Assembly: GCA_032718475.1 (NCBI GenBank)
Contig: JAUCBJ010006253.1
Location: 1 to 63,472, forward strand
Direction: 5' to 3'
Source of the DNA: Nemertoderma westbladi
Taxonomy: Eukaryota; Xenacoelomorpha; Nemertodermatida; Nemertodermatidae
Length of the DNA: 63,472 nucleotides
The number at the start of each line of letters is the position of its first letter. Position 1 is the first letter of the stretch. Positions 10,070-22,614 of the stretch are shown piece by piece. The notes under the pieces were generated by a model. That model was not told the origin of the DNA. It searched no databases and saw only the letters and a program-made list of their open reading frames with translations. The translations under genes and the position numbers were made by a program.

Positions 10070-12215
10070 CTCAGTGTGTCGGATGATTCTGGGAAGAAGG
10101 ACAGGGACACGGTCGGTGTGTTGGATGATTCTGGAAGGAATGACAGGGACAAGGTTGGTGTGTTGGATGATTCTGGAAAGAAGAACAGGGACACGGTCGG
10201 TGTGTTGGATGATTCTGTGAGGAAGGACACGGACATAGTCAGTGTGTTTGATGATTCTGAGAGGAAGGACAGGGACACGGTCGGTGTGTTGGATGATTCT
10301 GATGGGAAGGACAGGGACACGGTCAGTGTGTTGGATGATTCTGGGAGGAAGGATAACGACACGGTCAGTGTGTTGGATGATACTGGGAGAAAGGACAGGG
10401 ACCCGGTCGGGTGTTGGATTATTCTGGGAGGAAGGACAGAGACACGATTGGTGTGTTGGATGTTTCTGGGGGGAAGGACAGGGACACGTTTGGTGTGTTG
10501 GATGATACTGGTAGGAAGGACTGGGACACGGTCAGTGTGTTGGATGATTCTGGGGGGAAGGACAATGACACAGTCAGTGTGTTGGATGATACTGGGAGGA
10601 AGAACAAGGACATGGTCGGTGTGTTGGATGATACTGAGGAAGGATAACGACATGGTCAGTGTGTTGGATGATACTGGGAGGAAGAACAGGGACCCGGTCA
10701 GTGTGTTGGATGATTCTGGGAGGAAGGACAGAGACACGATCGGTTTGTTGGATGATTCTGGAGGGAAGGACAGGGACACGGTTGGTGTGTTTGATGATAC
10801 TGGGAGGAACGACAGGGACACGGTCAGTTTGTTGGATGATTCTGGGGGGAAGGACGGTGGCATGCTCGGTGTTTGTGATGATTCTGGGAGGAAGGACAGG
10901 GACATGGGCGGTGTGTTGGGTGATACTGGGAGGAAGGGCAGGGACATCGTCGGTGTGTTGGGTGATACTGGGAGGAAGGACAGGGACATGGTCGGTGTGT
11001 TGGATGATTCTGGGAGGAAGGACAACAACACGGACAGTGTATCGGATGATTCTGGGGGGAAGGATGATGGCATGCTCGGTGTGTTGGATGATACTGGGAG
11101 GAAGGCAGGGGCATGGGCGGTGTGTTGGGTGATACTGGGAGGAAGGACAGGGACATGGTCGGTGTGTTGGGTGATACTGGGAGGAAGGACAGGGACATGG
11201 TCGGTGTGTTGGATGATTCTGGGAGGAAGGACAACAACACGGACAGTGTATCGGATGATTCTGGGGGGAAGGATGATGGCATGCTCGGTGTGTTGGATGA
11301 TTCTGGGAGGAAGGACAACAACACGGACAGTGTATCGGATGATTCTGGGGGGAAGGATGATGGCATGCTCGGTGTGTTGGATGATACTGGGAGGAAGGCA
11401 GGGGCATGGGCGGTGTGTTGGGTGATACTGGGAGGAAGGACAGGGACATGGTCGGTGTGTTGGGTGATACTGGGAGGAAGGACAGGGACATGGTCGGTGT
11501 GTTGGATGATTCTGGGAGGAAGGACAACAACACGGACAGTGTATCGGATGATTCTGGGGGGAAGGATGATGGCATGCTCGGTGTGTTGGATGATTCTGGG
11601 AGGAAGGACAACAACACGGACAGTGTATCGGATGATTCTGGGGGGAAGGATGATGGCATGCTCGGTGTGTTGGATGATACTGGGAGGAAGGCAGGGGCAT
11701 GGGCGGTGTGTTGGGTGATACTGGGAGGAAGGACAGGGACATGGTCGGTGTGTTGGGTGATACTGGGAGGAAGGACAGGGACATGGTCGGTGTGTTGGAT
11801 GATTCTGGGAGGAAGGACAACAACACGGACAGTGTATCGGATGATTCTGGGGGGAAGGATGATGGCATGCTCGGTGTGTTGGATGATTCTGTGAGGAAGT
11901 ACAGGGACACAGTCAGTGTGTTGGATGATTCTGGGAGGAAGGACAATGACACGGTCAGTGTGTCAGATGATTTTGAGGGGAAGGACAATGGCTTGCTTGG
12001 TGTGTTGGATGATACTGGGGGGAAGGACAGGGACACGGTCGGTATGTTGGATGATTCTGGGGGGAAGGACGATGGCATGCTCGGTGTGTTGGATGATACT
12101 GGGAGGAAGGACAAGGACACGGTCGGTGTGTTGGATGATACTGAGAGTAAGGAGAGCGACGCGGCCAGTGTGTTGGATGATTCTGGGGGGAAGGACAGGG
12201 ACCCTGTTGGATTTG
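10070..12215. repeat. 42-bp minisatellite, about 51 units with a 293-bp higher-order repeat
   Basis: The basic unit is ggtgtgttggatgattctgg plus 22 more bases (gaggaaggacagggacacggtc in consensus). Because 42 is divisible by three, several frames on both strands stay open and would encode 14-residue repeats such as VGVLDDSGRKDRDT. Between about 11104 and 11980 seven-unit blocks repeat three times with a 293-base period (7 x 42 minus 1), almost without differences. Each block therefore shifts the frame by one base. No single frame spans the array, which argues against a protein-coding function. Confidence 0.95.
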
Positions 12216-12864
12216 CAGAAAGTCATCATGTTGCCCATCCTTGAATTGGTTAAGGATGTGCAATTCTTGAGAAGAGTCGTAGAAACGAGATAGTCAGGCG
12301 TATAAATGAAGATACATATATTGATTTTAAACTATGAATTGATATTGAATTTGTGAATGTTATAAATTGCACACCTTGTACTTGTTTTTGTATGCTTTGT
12401 AATATACAAATGGACTAAATATACAAAATTAACATATTAAAATATTTTTTATGTGAAAATAATTACAACTACCGAAATGTCACAATACCCTATATTAAAA
12501 AAATACCCTATATACGAGATAGGGTAAATCCCTAACTGAATAATTACCCAAGTGTTTTGAAACACCCTATCTCGATTTTCTGCGCCATCTAGTGTCAAAA
12601 GTACTTATCGGCACATGCCATAAAAATTATGCGCATTTTTGTACTACATAGGGGACCATTACGGAGTTATATTAACATTGTTCCTAACGTGGACAATCAA
12701 TCAAACTAAATCGCTTATTTCTCCAAATGACATTTTTCGAAATAGGGTATTTAGTCTTAGAAAGGTACATATACATATGCCCTCAGTTACTATTTTTTTT
12801 TTATCTATTTACATAACAGACATTACATTTAAAATATAGTTGCCATAATAAGTCTTTAAAGCAT
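12216..12864. other. AT-rich spacer
   Basis: No gene was recognised. It contains the right-hand cluster of ccctat and atagggta motifs described for 9301-10069. Confidence 0.5.
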
Positions 12865-14700
12865 AAGTCTTTGATGATGAACCTGATTCCAATCAGTCAG
12901 ACCACAATGGGATAAGTGCTACACTTCTGCTGGCAAAGTCTATTATGGATTCAGCTGCTACTGGTACCGCTTTGCATACCAAACCAAAGTTACAATGTCA
13001 AGTTAAATTTGCATGGCACAAAGCTACAAAGGATCAGCTCTTACATTACTTAACCTCCGTTGACAAGTCTTTAATTGACATACAACATTTTCTTCAGTTC
13101 AGGGAACACTCAGTGACAAATCTGAATATTGCAGGAGAAAACCTAAGGGACACAATTTACCACTGCGCACTATCCTATATTCTTGTAATAAAAAAAGTTA
13201 AGTGTTCCTGGAATATTAGAATCTGCTCCAAACTGTTAAAACAGAAATGCAAAGTAACCAAACGCCTTTATAATTTGTGGTCTTCGCACGATAAGGACCC
13301 CAACAGTCCTCTTGCAGAGAAATTGAAGTCTTCTAAACGAACAACACGTAATCTAAAAAACTTCCTATTTAGAAATCTAGTTGCTAACAAGGTAAACAAA
13401 TGGTCTAGCAGAGCTAGATCCAATCCAAGACAATTCTGGTCCCAAGTGAATAACAAAGACAGACATGGTAATGGAATTTCACCTGAAATGCAATCCAAGC
13501 TCAGGTCATATTATACCAATAAATTTGGTGTAGATAAAGGAACAAAGGAGAATTTAGATTCACTACGTGCAGACTTAAAGGAGCAATGTTCCACCTCCAC
13601 TCCACCTAATATCTCATGGTTTGCAGTAAAAAGGGCCATAAGTAGTCTCTCCACAGGCAAAGCAGGGGACTTACACTCCCTCACTGTTGAGAACTTCCTA
13701 CATCTCAATCCGGAATCACTGTGCTGCACTCTCGCCAAAATCTTCAATATCAGCTTCAAACTACAATCTGTCCCAACATTTTTCGGACAGTCTGTACTCT
13801 CCAGCCTTTACAGGGGGGAAAGGTAGACTCGAGTCTGGAGACATCTTATAGACCCATATCATCAATAAATATATTCACGAAAATCCTAGAGCACATTTTG
13901 ATTTCCAACTATCTCAATAATTGTGGTACACACTGAATCAGACCGCGTATCAGAGAAAACTTGGTACAGATGCTGCTATCGCAATTCTCCTGGAGACAAT
14001 TGAATATTACCTATCTAGAGGTTCCCCAATATATATTTGGCAAGTTGATATCGAAGCTGCCTTTGATAATGTTGACTACTCTATCCTGATTCGCAAGCTT
14101 CTTATTAATGGAGTCAATCCATATATTGCCTCCACTATACTCAGTTATAGTGTTTCTAAAATTCAGCGAAGCAATTGATCTATGCCCAATTTCAGTTCAT
14201 ATGGGCCTGAAGCAGGGATCACTTCTGTCTCCAACACTCTGCAACCTGTACACGGAAGCGATGGTCAATGGACTCCAGTCCACAGGTCTTGGCTGCTGTA
14301 TTGGACCTGTCTGGCTTGGAGCGCTTGCTTATGCTGACGATTTTCTCTTTCTATGCACCTCTAAGCGCGACTTGGAGATAATGGCCAGTGCTCTCTCTAA
14401 CAAAGCTAGTGATGTAGGCTTATCATTTGCTGCATCGAAAACATCGTGGTTGGTTCTTGATAGGGGATGCAGACCAACACACCAACCCGGCTTTGTCAAT
14501 CTTGTTGGAACACTAGTTCAAGAAATCTAGCCCTGAAATTCCTAGGCTACCGACTCAGTTGTACTTCCAGCTCTCGGCTTGTATTACACGAATCACAACA
14601 GGCCATTGCAAGACTTTCTCATTCATTTCAATTGCGAGGTCTCACAACCCGGTGGCTAGATCCCGAAATAGTGTAATCTGTGGGATTCATTGGCGGTCCC
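12865..14700 (+). pseudogene. Decayed LINE-B: endonuclease end and reverse transcriptase
   Basis: The sequence starts with the last endonuclease block (NQSDHNGIS at about 12890), then a 294-residue frame of linker and RT N-terminus, then RT pieces in shifted frames. These include YRPISSINIFTKILEHI at 13840-13900, WQVDIEAAFDNVD (motif A) at 14038-14076, MGLKQGSLLSPTLCNLY at 14200-14252, and the catalytic YADD at about 14330. Frameshifts occur near 13820, 13930 and 14160. It is clearly a different LINE from LINE-A: motif A, the QGS turn and the region around YADD all differ. It is a non-functional remnant inside crystallin intron 1. Confidence 0.88.
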
Positions 14701-14737
14701 AGTGATAACCTACAACCTTAAGTTCAATATAGGGGCA

Positions 14738-14800
14738 CTTATTCCAGCAGACATGGGTTACTTGGACAGTGTCCAAGTAACCCATGTCTGCTGGAGTAAG
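14738..14800. repeat. Near-perfect 31-bp palindrome
   Basis: Arms 14738-14768 and 14770-14800 are reverse complements except for one mismatch, with a single G between them. The arm begins cttattccagcagacatggg. It would form a cruciform or hairpin with almost no loop. Confidence 0.95.
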
Positions 14801-15095
14801 GGTATATCATAAACTCATTTTTTGCAAAATTATGAATATGGGTATCCAAAAAATATTGTAGGGCATCATTTCAAACAGATTGGTGCATTTCTCTGTCCAT
14901 TGAGTGGTTGCCTTCACCTGCCACTCTTAATTTGAAAATATCGTGAATTGTGAAAAATTAATGTATATAATTACATGCAATTGTGGGTTTTATAATAATG
15001 TTTCAAAGAGCAATCCTATGTACAATTTATATAACTAAGAACAGAATTAGACTGTAATTCGAATATAAACGATCTTGTAAACGATTCTTGTAAGT

Positions 15096-17300
15096 TTATA
15101 GTTCAGTTTTCCAGTCCTTCTTTGACTTATAAGCTGGAACAAGTTCTCTTGACAGTAGTGTACCTCTGACAAATCCATCTCGTCGCAATTCTCCAATTAC
15201 AAGCATTGAAGCTTCTGTCACCAGTTTCACATGTCGCTCTACTTACTGCCTGATTGTGGCAAGGCCATGATTCAAAATTGAAGGTGCTGCTGCCATCCAG
15301 TGCTTGTTGGATACCATCAACCGAATACTGCTTTGTCACTGGAGGTTCAAGCCTTGGAAAATCATTCCAATCCAACAAACCAAAATACTCTGTCGCATCA
15401 AGATTTAATATGGGAAGATTAAATGTTCGAATACCTGAAGTGGAAGAAGATTCTCTAGCAGCCAGAATCTTTCGTAAACCAAGCTGTCGAATTGTTGGAT
15501 CATCATCCTTCAGCATTGACAGAATTATATTCTCAGGGTGTGCAAAGTATCCATTTCTTTGGATGACTGGATCAATTATATCTTTTACACTTTGGTCACA
15601 ATTCCGAGAAAGTGAAATTAAGAGAAATAAATGTTTAGCACCATTCCATGATTCAGGGTTCTTTCTAATGTTGAACCATACAGGAGCATAAATCTTTATA
15701 ATGTATTCTACAAGAGTTACCAGGTCATTTGATGGTTGATCTGTCGACACATAGAGTCGCAAAATGCGGTTTGCTGTTGTTAGCCATCGAGAGTGACTGA
15801 GGTTTCCAGGATATCTCAATGCCAGATTGCTTTCAATGGTACCACATTGCAACCCTAGGCACATTGCAACCCTAGGCACATTTCAAACAAATACTGCTGG
15901 TCTTTACTTAACTTACTATAATCAGAGTAATGAGGCAAATTTCCTTCAATTGGTGAAAATTTAGTGATTTGTAGATTTTCGTATTTGGCTATCTGTTTCC
16001 CAATTTTGCCTTGATAGGAGCTTGGTCCAGTTGTTTCACCATCCAATGCCGCAAAGAGATGTCTCAAGGGCAACTCATTCATATGGAGAAGGCAAATAAA
16101 CCATTGAAGTGGTTTATTTAGGTGTACTTCCAACCTTCTAATCACACCACTTCTAATTCCAGCATTAACATTTGTGCCATCTGCTCCAATGGCAATTAGA
16201 TGAGTTGTTGCTAACTGATTTTCTTCAAAGAATGCGAGAATACCATCAAAAAGTGACTTTGCTGTTCCAGAATCAGGGGAAATATGACCCAAATATTTCG
16301 ATTTGGGTTCAGATACAAGAGTCACATGCTCTTCTTTTATTGTACCCTTGATGTTGACAACTTTGGAACAGAGCGTTTCATCTTTACGGCCATCATAGTA
16401 TAAGGCTGAAATTGATTCCACTGAAGCAATGGCATCTTTATTGAGGTTCTTTCTCATCTTATCACGCTCACGCCATAGCTTCATTTTATCAACTACAAGT
16501 GTAGAATCATCACTCGATACAATGCCATAATCAACTAATGTTGCAGTAGCTATTGCGGATCCAGCAGCATTTGATACCCCATAACGTTCACACTCCAATG
16601 CAAGACGATGAAGTGAAGTATAATTGCGATCTGTTTTAGATCCATGATGTATAACAGATGGATCAGCATCTTCATTATCATCAGTTGAATTATCTGAGAA
16701 AGAGGCTGTGAAACTTTCCTCTCCCACATTGGGACAACTGGTGCTATCATATCGCAAATGCTTTGGGTCTGACTTTAACTGCCTTTTTCTTCGCCTCTTC
16801 AGTTTCTCTGTCATTTCATGGTCAACCTTTCCAATTATCATCTTGCGTAAAGACCTCTGATCAACAATAAAATCCCACTCCAATTTAGAAACCTTAGATT
16901 CTCTTGGACAACTACAGGTTGAAATCCCTTCACAGTGACAAATGCAAATATCAAATAACCTCTCACCTTCTACTTTCAGCTCTTTAATTTTATTTTCTTT
17001 AGTTGATCCTGACTTCTTGAGAACATTACGTAGATTCTCTCTCTTCTTCTCAAGTTTAGCAATGGTTGTTCGTGAGTCAGTAAAGGGAAGACTTGCTTTC
17101 TCCCAAATACCATTTAGGATTTCAACAACCATTTTAAATATATCTCTACTAGGTGCATTAGGAGGACCTTCCTGTTGCAATTTATTGTAGTATCGCATTA
17201 CATCACCAATAGTTGGCAAAACATTTTCAGGCAAATTCGAAGGAATACCATAAACAGGGCAACTTCTATAAATAACGCTAGTGGATGCACGAGTTTCCAT
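15096..17300 (-). pseudogene. Transposase-like protein with RNase H-like signature, few lesions
   Basis: Start Met is at 17300. The protein of roughly 730 residues is broken by two lesions. The first is a 17-bp tandem duplication at about 15848-15881, which shifts the frame at LFEMCLGLQC. The second is a one-base shift near 15245, after PCHNQAV; the frame then continues to a stop at 15096-15098. Recognisable parts are a Lys/Glu-rich coiled segment (residues 100-200) and a Ser/Asp-rich linker. A block follows with IGADGTNVNAG, then GVIRRLE and HMNELPLRHL, resembling the second catalytic Asp and CxxH region of hAT-type transposases. The C-terminus carries PCHNQAV and a RRDGF-type tail. I remember the C-terminal pattern from uncharacterised arthropod proteins but cannot name the family. 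Terminal repeats were not identified. Confidence 0.7.
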
Positions 17301-17323
17301 ATTACAAACAACATCAAAATTGT

Positions 17324-17643
17324 AGAATTGTGATGAAATGAAAACAGCAGAAAAGGCCTACTGCAGTTAGTCAGTACTGTCCAACAGAGGAAATGAAAAA
17401 TCGGGAAACAATGTAGTAGGCCTAAGCCATATTACATATAACTAGATACCGGAATGAACTGCAGAATTGTGATAAAATGAATACAGCAGGAAAGGCCTAT
17501 TGCAGTAGTCAGTACTGCACAAAAGAGGAAATGAAAAATCGGGAAATAATGCAGTAGGCCTAAGCCATATTACATATAACTAGATACCGGAATGAACTGC
17601 AGAATTGTGATAAAATGAATACAGCAGGAAAGGCCTATTGCAG
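17324..17643. repeat. 138-bp tandem repeat, interrupted by an inserted element
   Basis: Units begin agaattgtgat at 17324, 17463 and 17601 and contain gtaggcctaagcc. The third unit is split by the element at 17644-19374 and resumes at 19375-19480. Unit identity is high. Confidence 0.88.
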
Positions 17644-19374
17644 GGGTGCATGTAAAGAGCGGACTGCGGACTACGGACTGCGGATTGTCAATTAAAAGCC
17701 CAAATATGCGCGGTCAATTTGATTTATAGCATTATAATGTAAGAATCCGCTCTTTGTTGTCTGGACAAACGGCGGACTGAAGCCAGAAAGTTTTAACCTG
17801 ATTGGCTCAATCATTTACATAGAGGCCCAAAGGGAATTTTCTTGAATCCTCTTATTGGCTTAAATGTTTTCATTGTGACACAGAGATGGAAACCTATTAT
17901 TTTGAAAACCTATTATGTAGGCAGTAGGAAGAACTCTTGAACTTTCAATAAAATCTCTCAGGTTAAGGCCGGTTCACTCTTTTAAGCATGATTCATTCGT
18001 AACTCTACTTTGGATGAAGACTTTGGGACTACTGTAGTATATGTACTTCTGCTGCCGAAGCAGAGTTATGCTTATTGCTTAAAGGTGTGAACCGCGACCT
18101 TATAAGATATTCCTTGTTTGCTTGTTACTTAAATTAAAAGTTTTTACGTTGGGGTCCAAAAAAAAGGGGGGGGGGGGGGGGTGGTGGAGGTTGGCTCGTA
18201 CTGCCACTATTATGTCTCTGTTAGTTGAAACATAATTGAAACATATTAGTCGTACATACTAGTAGTGAAACATTATTTTTCCAAGATTGACCAACTTATT
18301 AGCGTCATCAAACTTTTCCGACGATGACAACAACAGACGGGTCCACCACTTCTACCCATATGCTAAGGCTCACCTGGACTTACGTTGCTCGCCCCACAGT
18401 TAATCGCCCATGTGAAGAATACCAGGATTTCACTTTTCGGTCGACTTTTTATTGGAATTTTATATATGAAGATTTTTTATTTTTTTTAATTTATCTTTAT
18501 TAAGTGTTTTATATCGCTAATTTCTGTCTTATAACCTGTACATATACTAATTTGTTTATTGTTTTGGTTAGATTCAGCCCTTCTGTAACCTGTATTTTTG
18601 GTGAAAACCTGGTATTCTTCACATGGGGGTAACTGCAAAGTGAAATATAACGGCAGAAAGTCTGGTATACTTCACATGGGCCCAGTTAATCGCATGTCAG
18701 ATATGTAGGATATCACAGCCCACACTAAAAAAGCATTAAAAAAAGCACTAGCCGATCAGGTGTTCGTGGTTTTCATTTTAAGGCTGTCATAAAAATTTGG
18801 ACAGAATTAAATGCCAGTAATTAGATGCGTCCTATTGGATGCTATTTATAGATCCACACCCCTTTTCTTTGCCCCTGTTCCCCCTTTTCTTACGCTCTCT
18901 TACCCCCAGCACAGAGAAGATCTTCCCCCAGCTCCTGCGCTTAGGATGTCCGAATATTCGCTCTTTTATATTTGCGAACAGACAACTGTGACATAAACTC
19001 TAAAGGCAGGAAGTATATAAAAATATTTATTGAAATCAATAATCTGAAAATCCGTAGAATGTTGATTATATAGTAGGCCCTTAATCAACAGTCCACGTAA
19101 TTACTGTATAGGATAATTATTTCCTGTATTACAGTGTTGCACAATGGTAAACATTTAAAAGCCAAATGGGATGATCCATTCTTTAAGTTCCCTTTCAGCT
19201 TCAGCCTATGTACATGATTGAGCCAATCAGGTTACAATTTACCGGCTTCAGTCCGCCATTTGTCCAGACAACAAAGAGCGGATTCTTAGTTTGGAAGTCG
19301 ATAATTCAAATTGACCGCGCGGATTTTGGCAATCCCCAGTCCGTAGTCCGCCAGTCCGCTCTTTACATGCACCC
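17644..19374. mobile_element. 1.73-kb non-autonomous DNA element, about 190-bp inverted ends
   Basis: The left end gggtgcatgtaaagagcgg and the right end are inverted copies over about 190 bases, including gcggactacggactg and tgattggctcaatcat. The 9-base target duplication ctattgcag lies at 17635-17643 and 19375-19383, and the interrupted 138-bp repeat confirms the insertion point. There is no coding sequence. GGG termini with a 9-bp duplication fit Merlin- or Mutator-type elements; I cannot decide between them. A poly-G run lies near 18168-18181. Confidence 0.87.
18407..18682. mobile_element. 276-bp inverted-repeat element nested in the 1.73-kb element
   Basis: The ends cccatgtgaagaatacc and ggtatacttcacatggg are inverted. 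A third, internal copy of the terminus lies at 18608-18627. The sequence cagttaatcg flanks it at 18397-18406 and 18683-18692, as a target duplication of 9-10 bases. Confidence 0.75.
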
Positions 19375-19999
19375 CTATTGCAGTAGTCAGTACTGCACAA
19401 CAGAGGAAATGCAAAATCGGGAAATAATGCAGTAGGCCTAAGCCATATTACATATAACTAGATACCGGTATGAACTATAGTACTGTACCTACTGGTGGCT
19501 GGGTGGAGCTCGTAGAGCTCACCTAATTACTGACTTACTAATTACGGAAATTACTGAATTTCCCATTTACCTGTACTGGACACAATATACAGCAATAAAG
19601 TAACTGAAGCAGGAACGGATCAAGCTATATTTGTTATAGGTTCCTAAAGCAATAATAAAGAAATACTGTGGTACTGAGTAAATGGGTCCTCATCGTCACA
19701 GGACGAGCTGGAAGGCGAACAAGGGCCGAAATTGTGAGCCATGTGGAAATGTATTGTAGCATAAACCATACAAAAGTTGTAAAAAAAATTACTTGCAAAA
19801 GGCAGGCATAGTAACTGCAACAAGACCAAATTTCAATGCTATTCTCACTGAGAACCGTAATCTTCAACATTTCAAACCTACCCAATACTAAGTTTCAGAC
19901 AATGATATACCCTATAATATCCCTATAACCCTATACCCTATATCCAATGATGGACACGTTTAAGTTATCGTCAGGCCCTTAGGAGTTTAATTCACGTAG

Positions 20000-20612
20000 G
20001 CACCTATATGAACAACTCCACACTATATCACATATCTGTACTAGTGCCCATATCTATGAGAGCAATGCGCCTCTGCGTTGGGACATTGCAACGAATCTTG
20101 GACTCCCCCAACAAGATCATTCAGCACGGATTCCGCCTAGCTATAGATCGTAACACAAGGCACTCAGCAGTCAGCATACTACAGAGGTATATCCAGCGGG
20201 CATTCTAAATCTGTTCAGCTACACTCATTGCCACGCCTATTTTGTCTTTGCACTTCCAGATATTCCAAAAAGAAGCTGAACGAGAGAATTGCCGTAGCAA
20301 AACCAGCCATCAAAGATGTTGCAGCATCCAACTTTGTCAGCACATGTTACCAGCTAAGGAACCTTACATTCACACAAAAAAAGAAACCGCATTTTACAAT
20401 ACTACAACGTACTCTAAACACTCATTGAAAATGTTAACATTTTAGTCTTTACTTTTTGCTATGCTATGTGTTTTTATACACTCTCATTATTTGCATATAT
20501 ATACCTAACCTACGTTCAGTAAAGGTGCAAGCTATATATATTTTTATCTAACGTTATTTTATCTAATCTATACCGGCTTGACTGGTGCGACCGATGAAAT
20601 GAAATGAAATAT
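20000..20612 (+). pseudogene. Possible LINE C-terminal fragment with (GAAAT)n tail
   Basis: Short frames at 20008-20208 (AMRLCVGTLQR and ILQRYIQRAF) and 20228-20445 look like the variable region after a LINE thumb. They are followed at 20570-20611 by ccggcttgactggtgcgacc and a (gaaat)n run typical of LINE 3' ends. There is no catalytic motif, so the identification is tentative. Confidence 0.35.
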
Positions 20613-20732
20613 AAGATTAAGTCAGCCAACTGCACAAATAAACTGATCTCTAGTTAAATAATCCATAGCTTGAGGCACATACCACATAGTTCTGCTAGTA
20701 CGTGACTCAACATATATATATATATATTAAAA

Positions 20733-22070
20733 CATATAAGTTGTTCCCTGTCCCAAAAAGGGCGACCTGACAATTATTGTGGATCTTTTCGTGGAATCTC
20801 ATTGATCTCAATTTCTGCAAAGCTATACAATATAATTATATTAAATCAGGGATCCTGTTAAGAGACAGATCAGGGATCCAGTTGTTATGTTTGAACAAAA
20901 ATTGGTTCCATAAATATCGCGGGGCCATGGAGTCTATTCTGGCACTTAGATGGATAATTGAAGAGTTATCAACAAAGAAATACGTCTGGCAATTATCTTG
21001 GTTTACTTCATTAAGGCTCACGTTTAATTCGTTTAATCACGTTTAGTTCACGGCTTTAATTCAGTCTCGCGACCATATATGTTCAGCATATTTGCAGCAT
21101 ACGGGATTCCTGAGGAAATTATTGCAGCTTTCAGATAGCTGTATGATGGTTCCACCACAGATCCATTTGAATCTATTGGGGTGTCCTTCTGGGTGACACA
21201 CTTGGACCATTCTTATTCATAATTGTGGTTGATTATGTTCTTCTACTCAGGTCCTTAGACTATCTTAATAAATATGATGGAGTCATGGTAACACCCTCTA
21301 ATGGCACAATACGTAGAGGAAATCCAGTAAAGTACCTAACTGATCTAGACTTTGCTGATAACTTAGGGGTACTGTTAGAATCACTAGAGGGAGCCCAAAG
21401 GCTCCTCTGCTCATTGGAGCAGGTTATTTATGTGTTGCCTTTTTCTGAAAACTCCATGAAAACCAATATTTTGACAGTGAACTCTGACAGCCCACTAGTA
21501 ATATCTGATCGTAAAGGCATAAGCTACTGGGATGGCTTGCTTGAGTATGTGGATGACTTCTGTTACTTGGGATCATGGATCCAGAAGTCAGGTGAAGACT
21601 TTCAGATACGTAACAGAAAGGCAAGGGTAGCATTTAATTGTCTGTCCAGGGTTTGGTAGTCCCAAAGAATAAAATACTGGGCTCATAAGTCCATTCTGGG
21701 CTCTATCGGAAGAGGATGTCAAATCTCTGGATGGCACTTATACAAGAATGCTACGCCCGGTTCGTTGGGTCAAGTACAATGAGCACATCTCCAACCAGAC
21801 ACTATATAACATTGGAGGTGTTTCATTAGTCTCCCCTAGCTTAACACTTGAACGGAGCTGCCTCCAATGCATTCTCTTGTGTTTTGGCGGCCGCATGGAG
21901 TGAACACGCATGGTGGACCTGGACAGATGGCCTTGAAGATGCGGATGATTTAGCGAATGTCATGTGTGATAGGGAGTTGTGATAGCGCGATTTTGTTGAG
22001 AAGCAGACACAGCATTGCTAATATATATGTAATATAAATAATGCAGCTGCAATGCAGCCGGTAGTAGTAG
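20733..22070 (+). pseudogene. LINE-A copy 4, strongly decayed
   Basis: The copy has the same order of motifs as LINE-A copy 2, but with many stops, deletions and substitutions. The best-preserved stretch (21225-21659) has YLTDLDFADNLGVL, where the second catalytic Asp is Asn, and FCYLGSWIQKSG. It ends with the family tail and a (TAG)n run. It lies about 545 bases upstream of the second crystallin exon and is older than copies 1, 2 and 6. Confidence 0.88.
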
Positions 22071-22614
22071 TCTGCCAGTACTAAGGAGAATACTGACGAA
22101 TTTCCCAAAGGCAAAATTTAACAATTTTAAATTATATTAAATTATACTTATACTTTGTACTACTTATACTAAATAGTTGCTTTACCAAAAATATTTTTAA
22201 CAAGTGGCATCATTATCAGAGAACTCAAAAACCCAGGTACCTTGAGAATTATCCAACTAAAGAAAACATTTTTTAATAAACGTTATTTTTAGGGTATTCT
22301 TTTACATCAAACTAGACTAGCAACAAAACATATGGTTGCTTTACCAGAAAAATATTTTTAACAAGTTATATTGTAATAAGTAAACTCGAAAGCCTTACTT
22401 ACACCTTCAAAATTATAATTTTTCAACAACTAGAAAATACCCTGAAAATAAGCCCGGGCTAAATAAGGTTAAACAATCAGTTGCTATTTGCCTTGTTATT
22501 GTCTTCCATCTATCTTTATTGTTTATTGAACAATTTACCTTCCAAATCTCCATAATCTTCATAATCTCCTATTTTGAGGGTATTAGCTAACTCAATTTAT
22601 CCAAATTATTGCAG
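22071..22614. other. AT-rich intron end
   Basis: No gene was recognised. It includes diverged repeats of a ttgctttaccanaaatattttt block (near 22175 and 22335), and a normal acceptor context at the exon (aaattattgcag). Confidence 0.5.

Noticed and set aside
9904-12293. Up to 699-codon frames on both strands of the 42-bp minisatellite, and a 60-codon frame entering it
   Set aside because: All frames are locally open because the unit length is a multiple of three. The 293-bp blocks shift the frame, and no known domain or splice structure supports a gene.
19900-19945. Telomere-like ccctata repeats
   Set aside because: The run is short and irregular and does not match TTAGGG.
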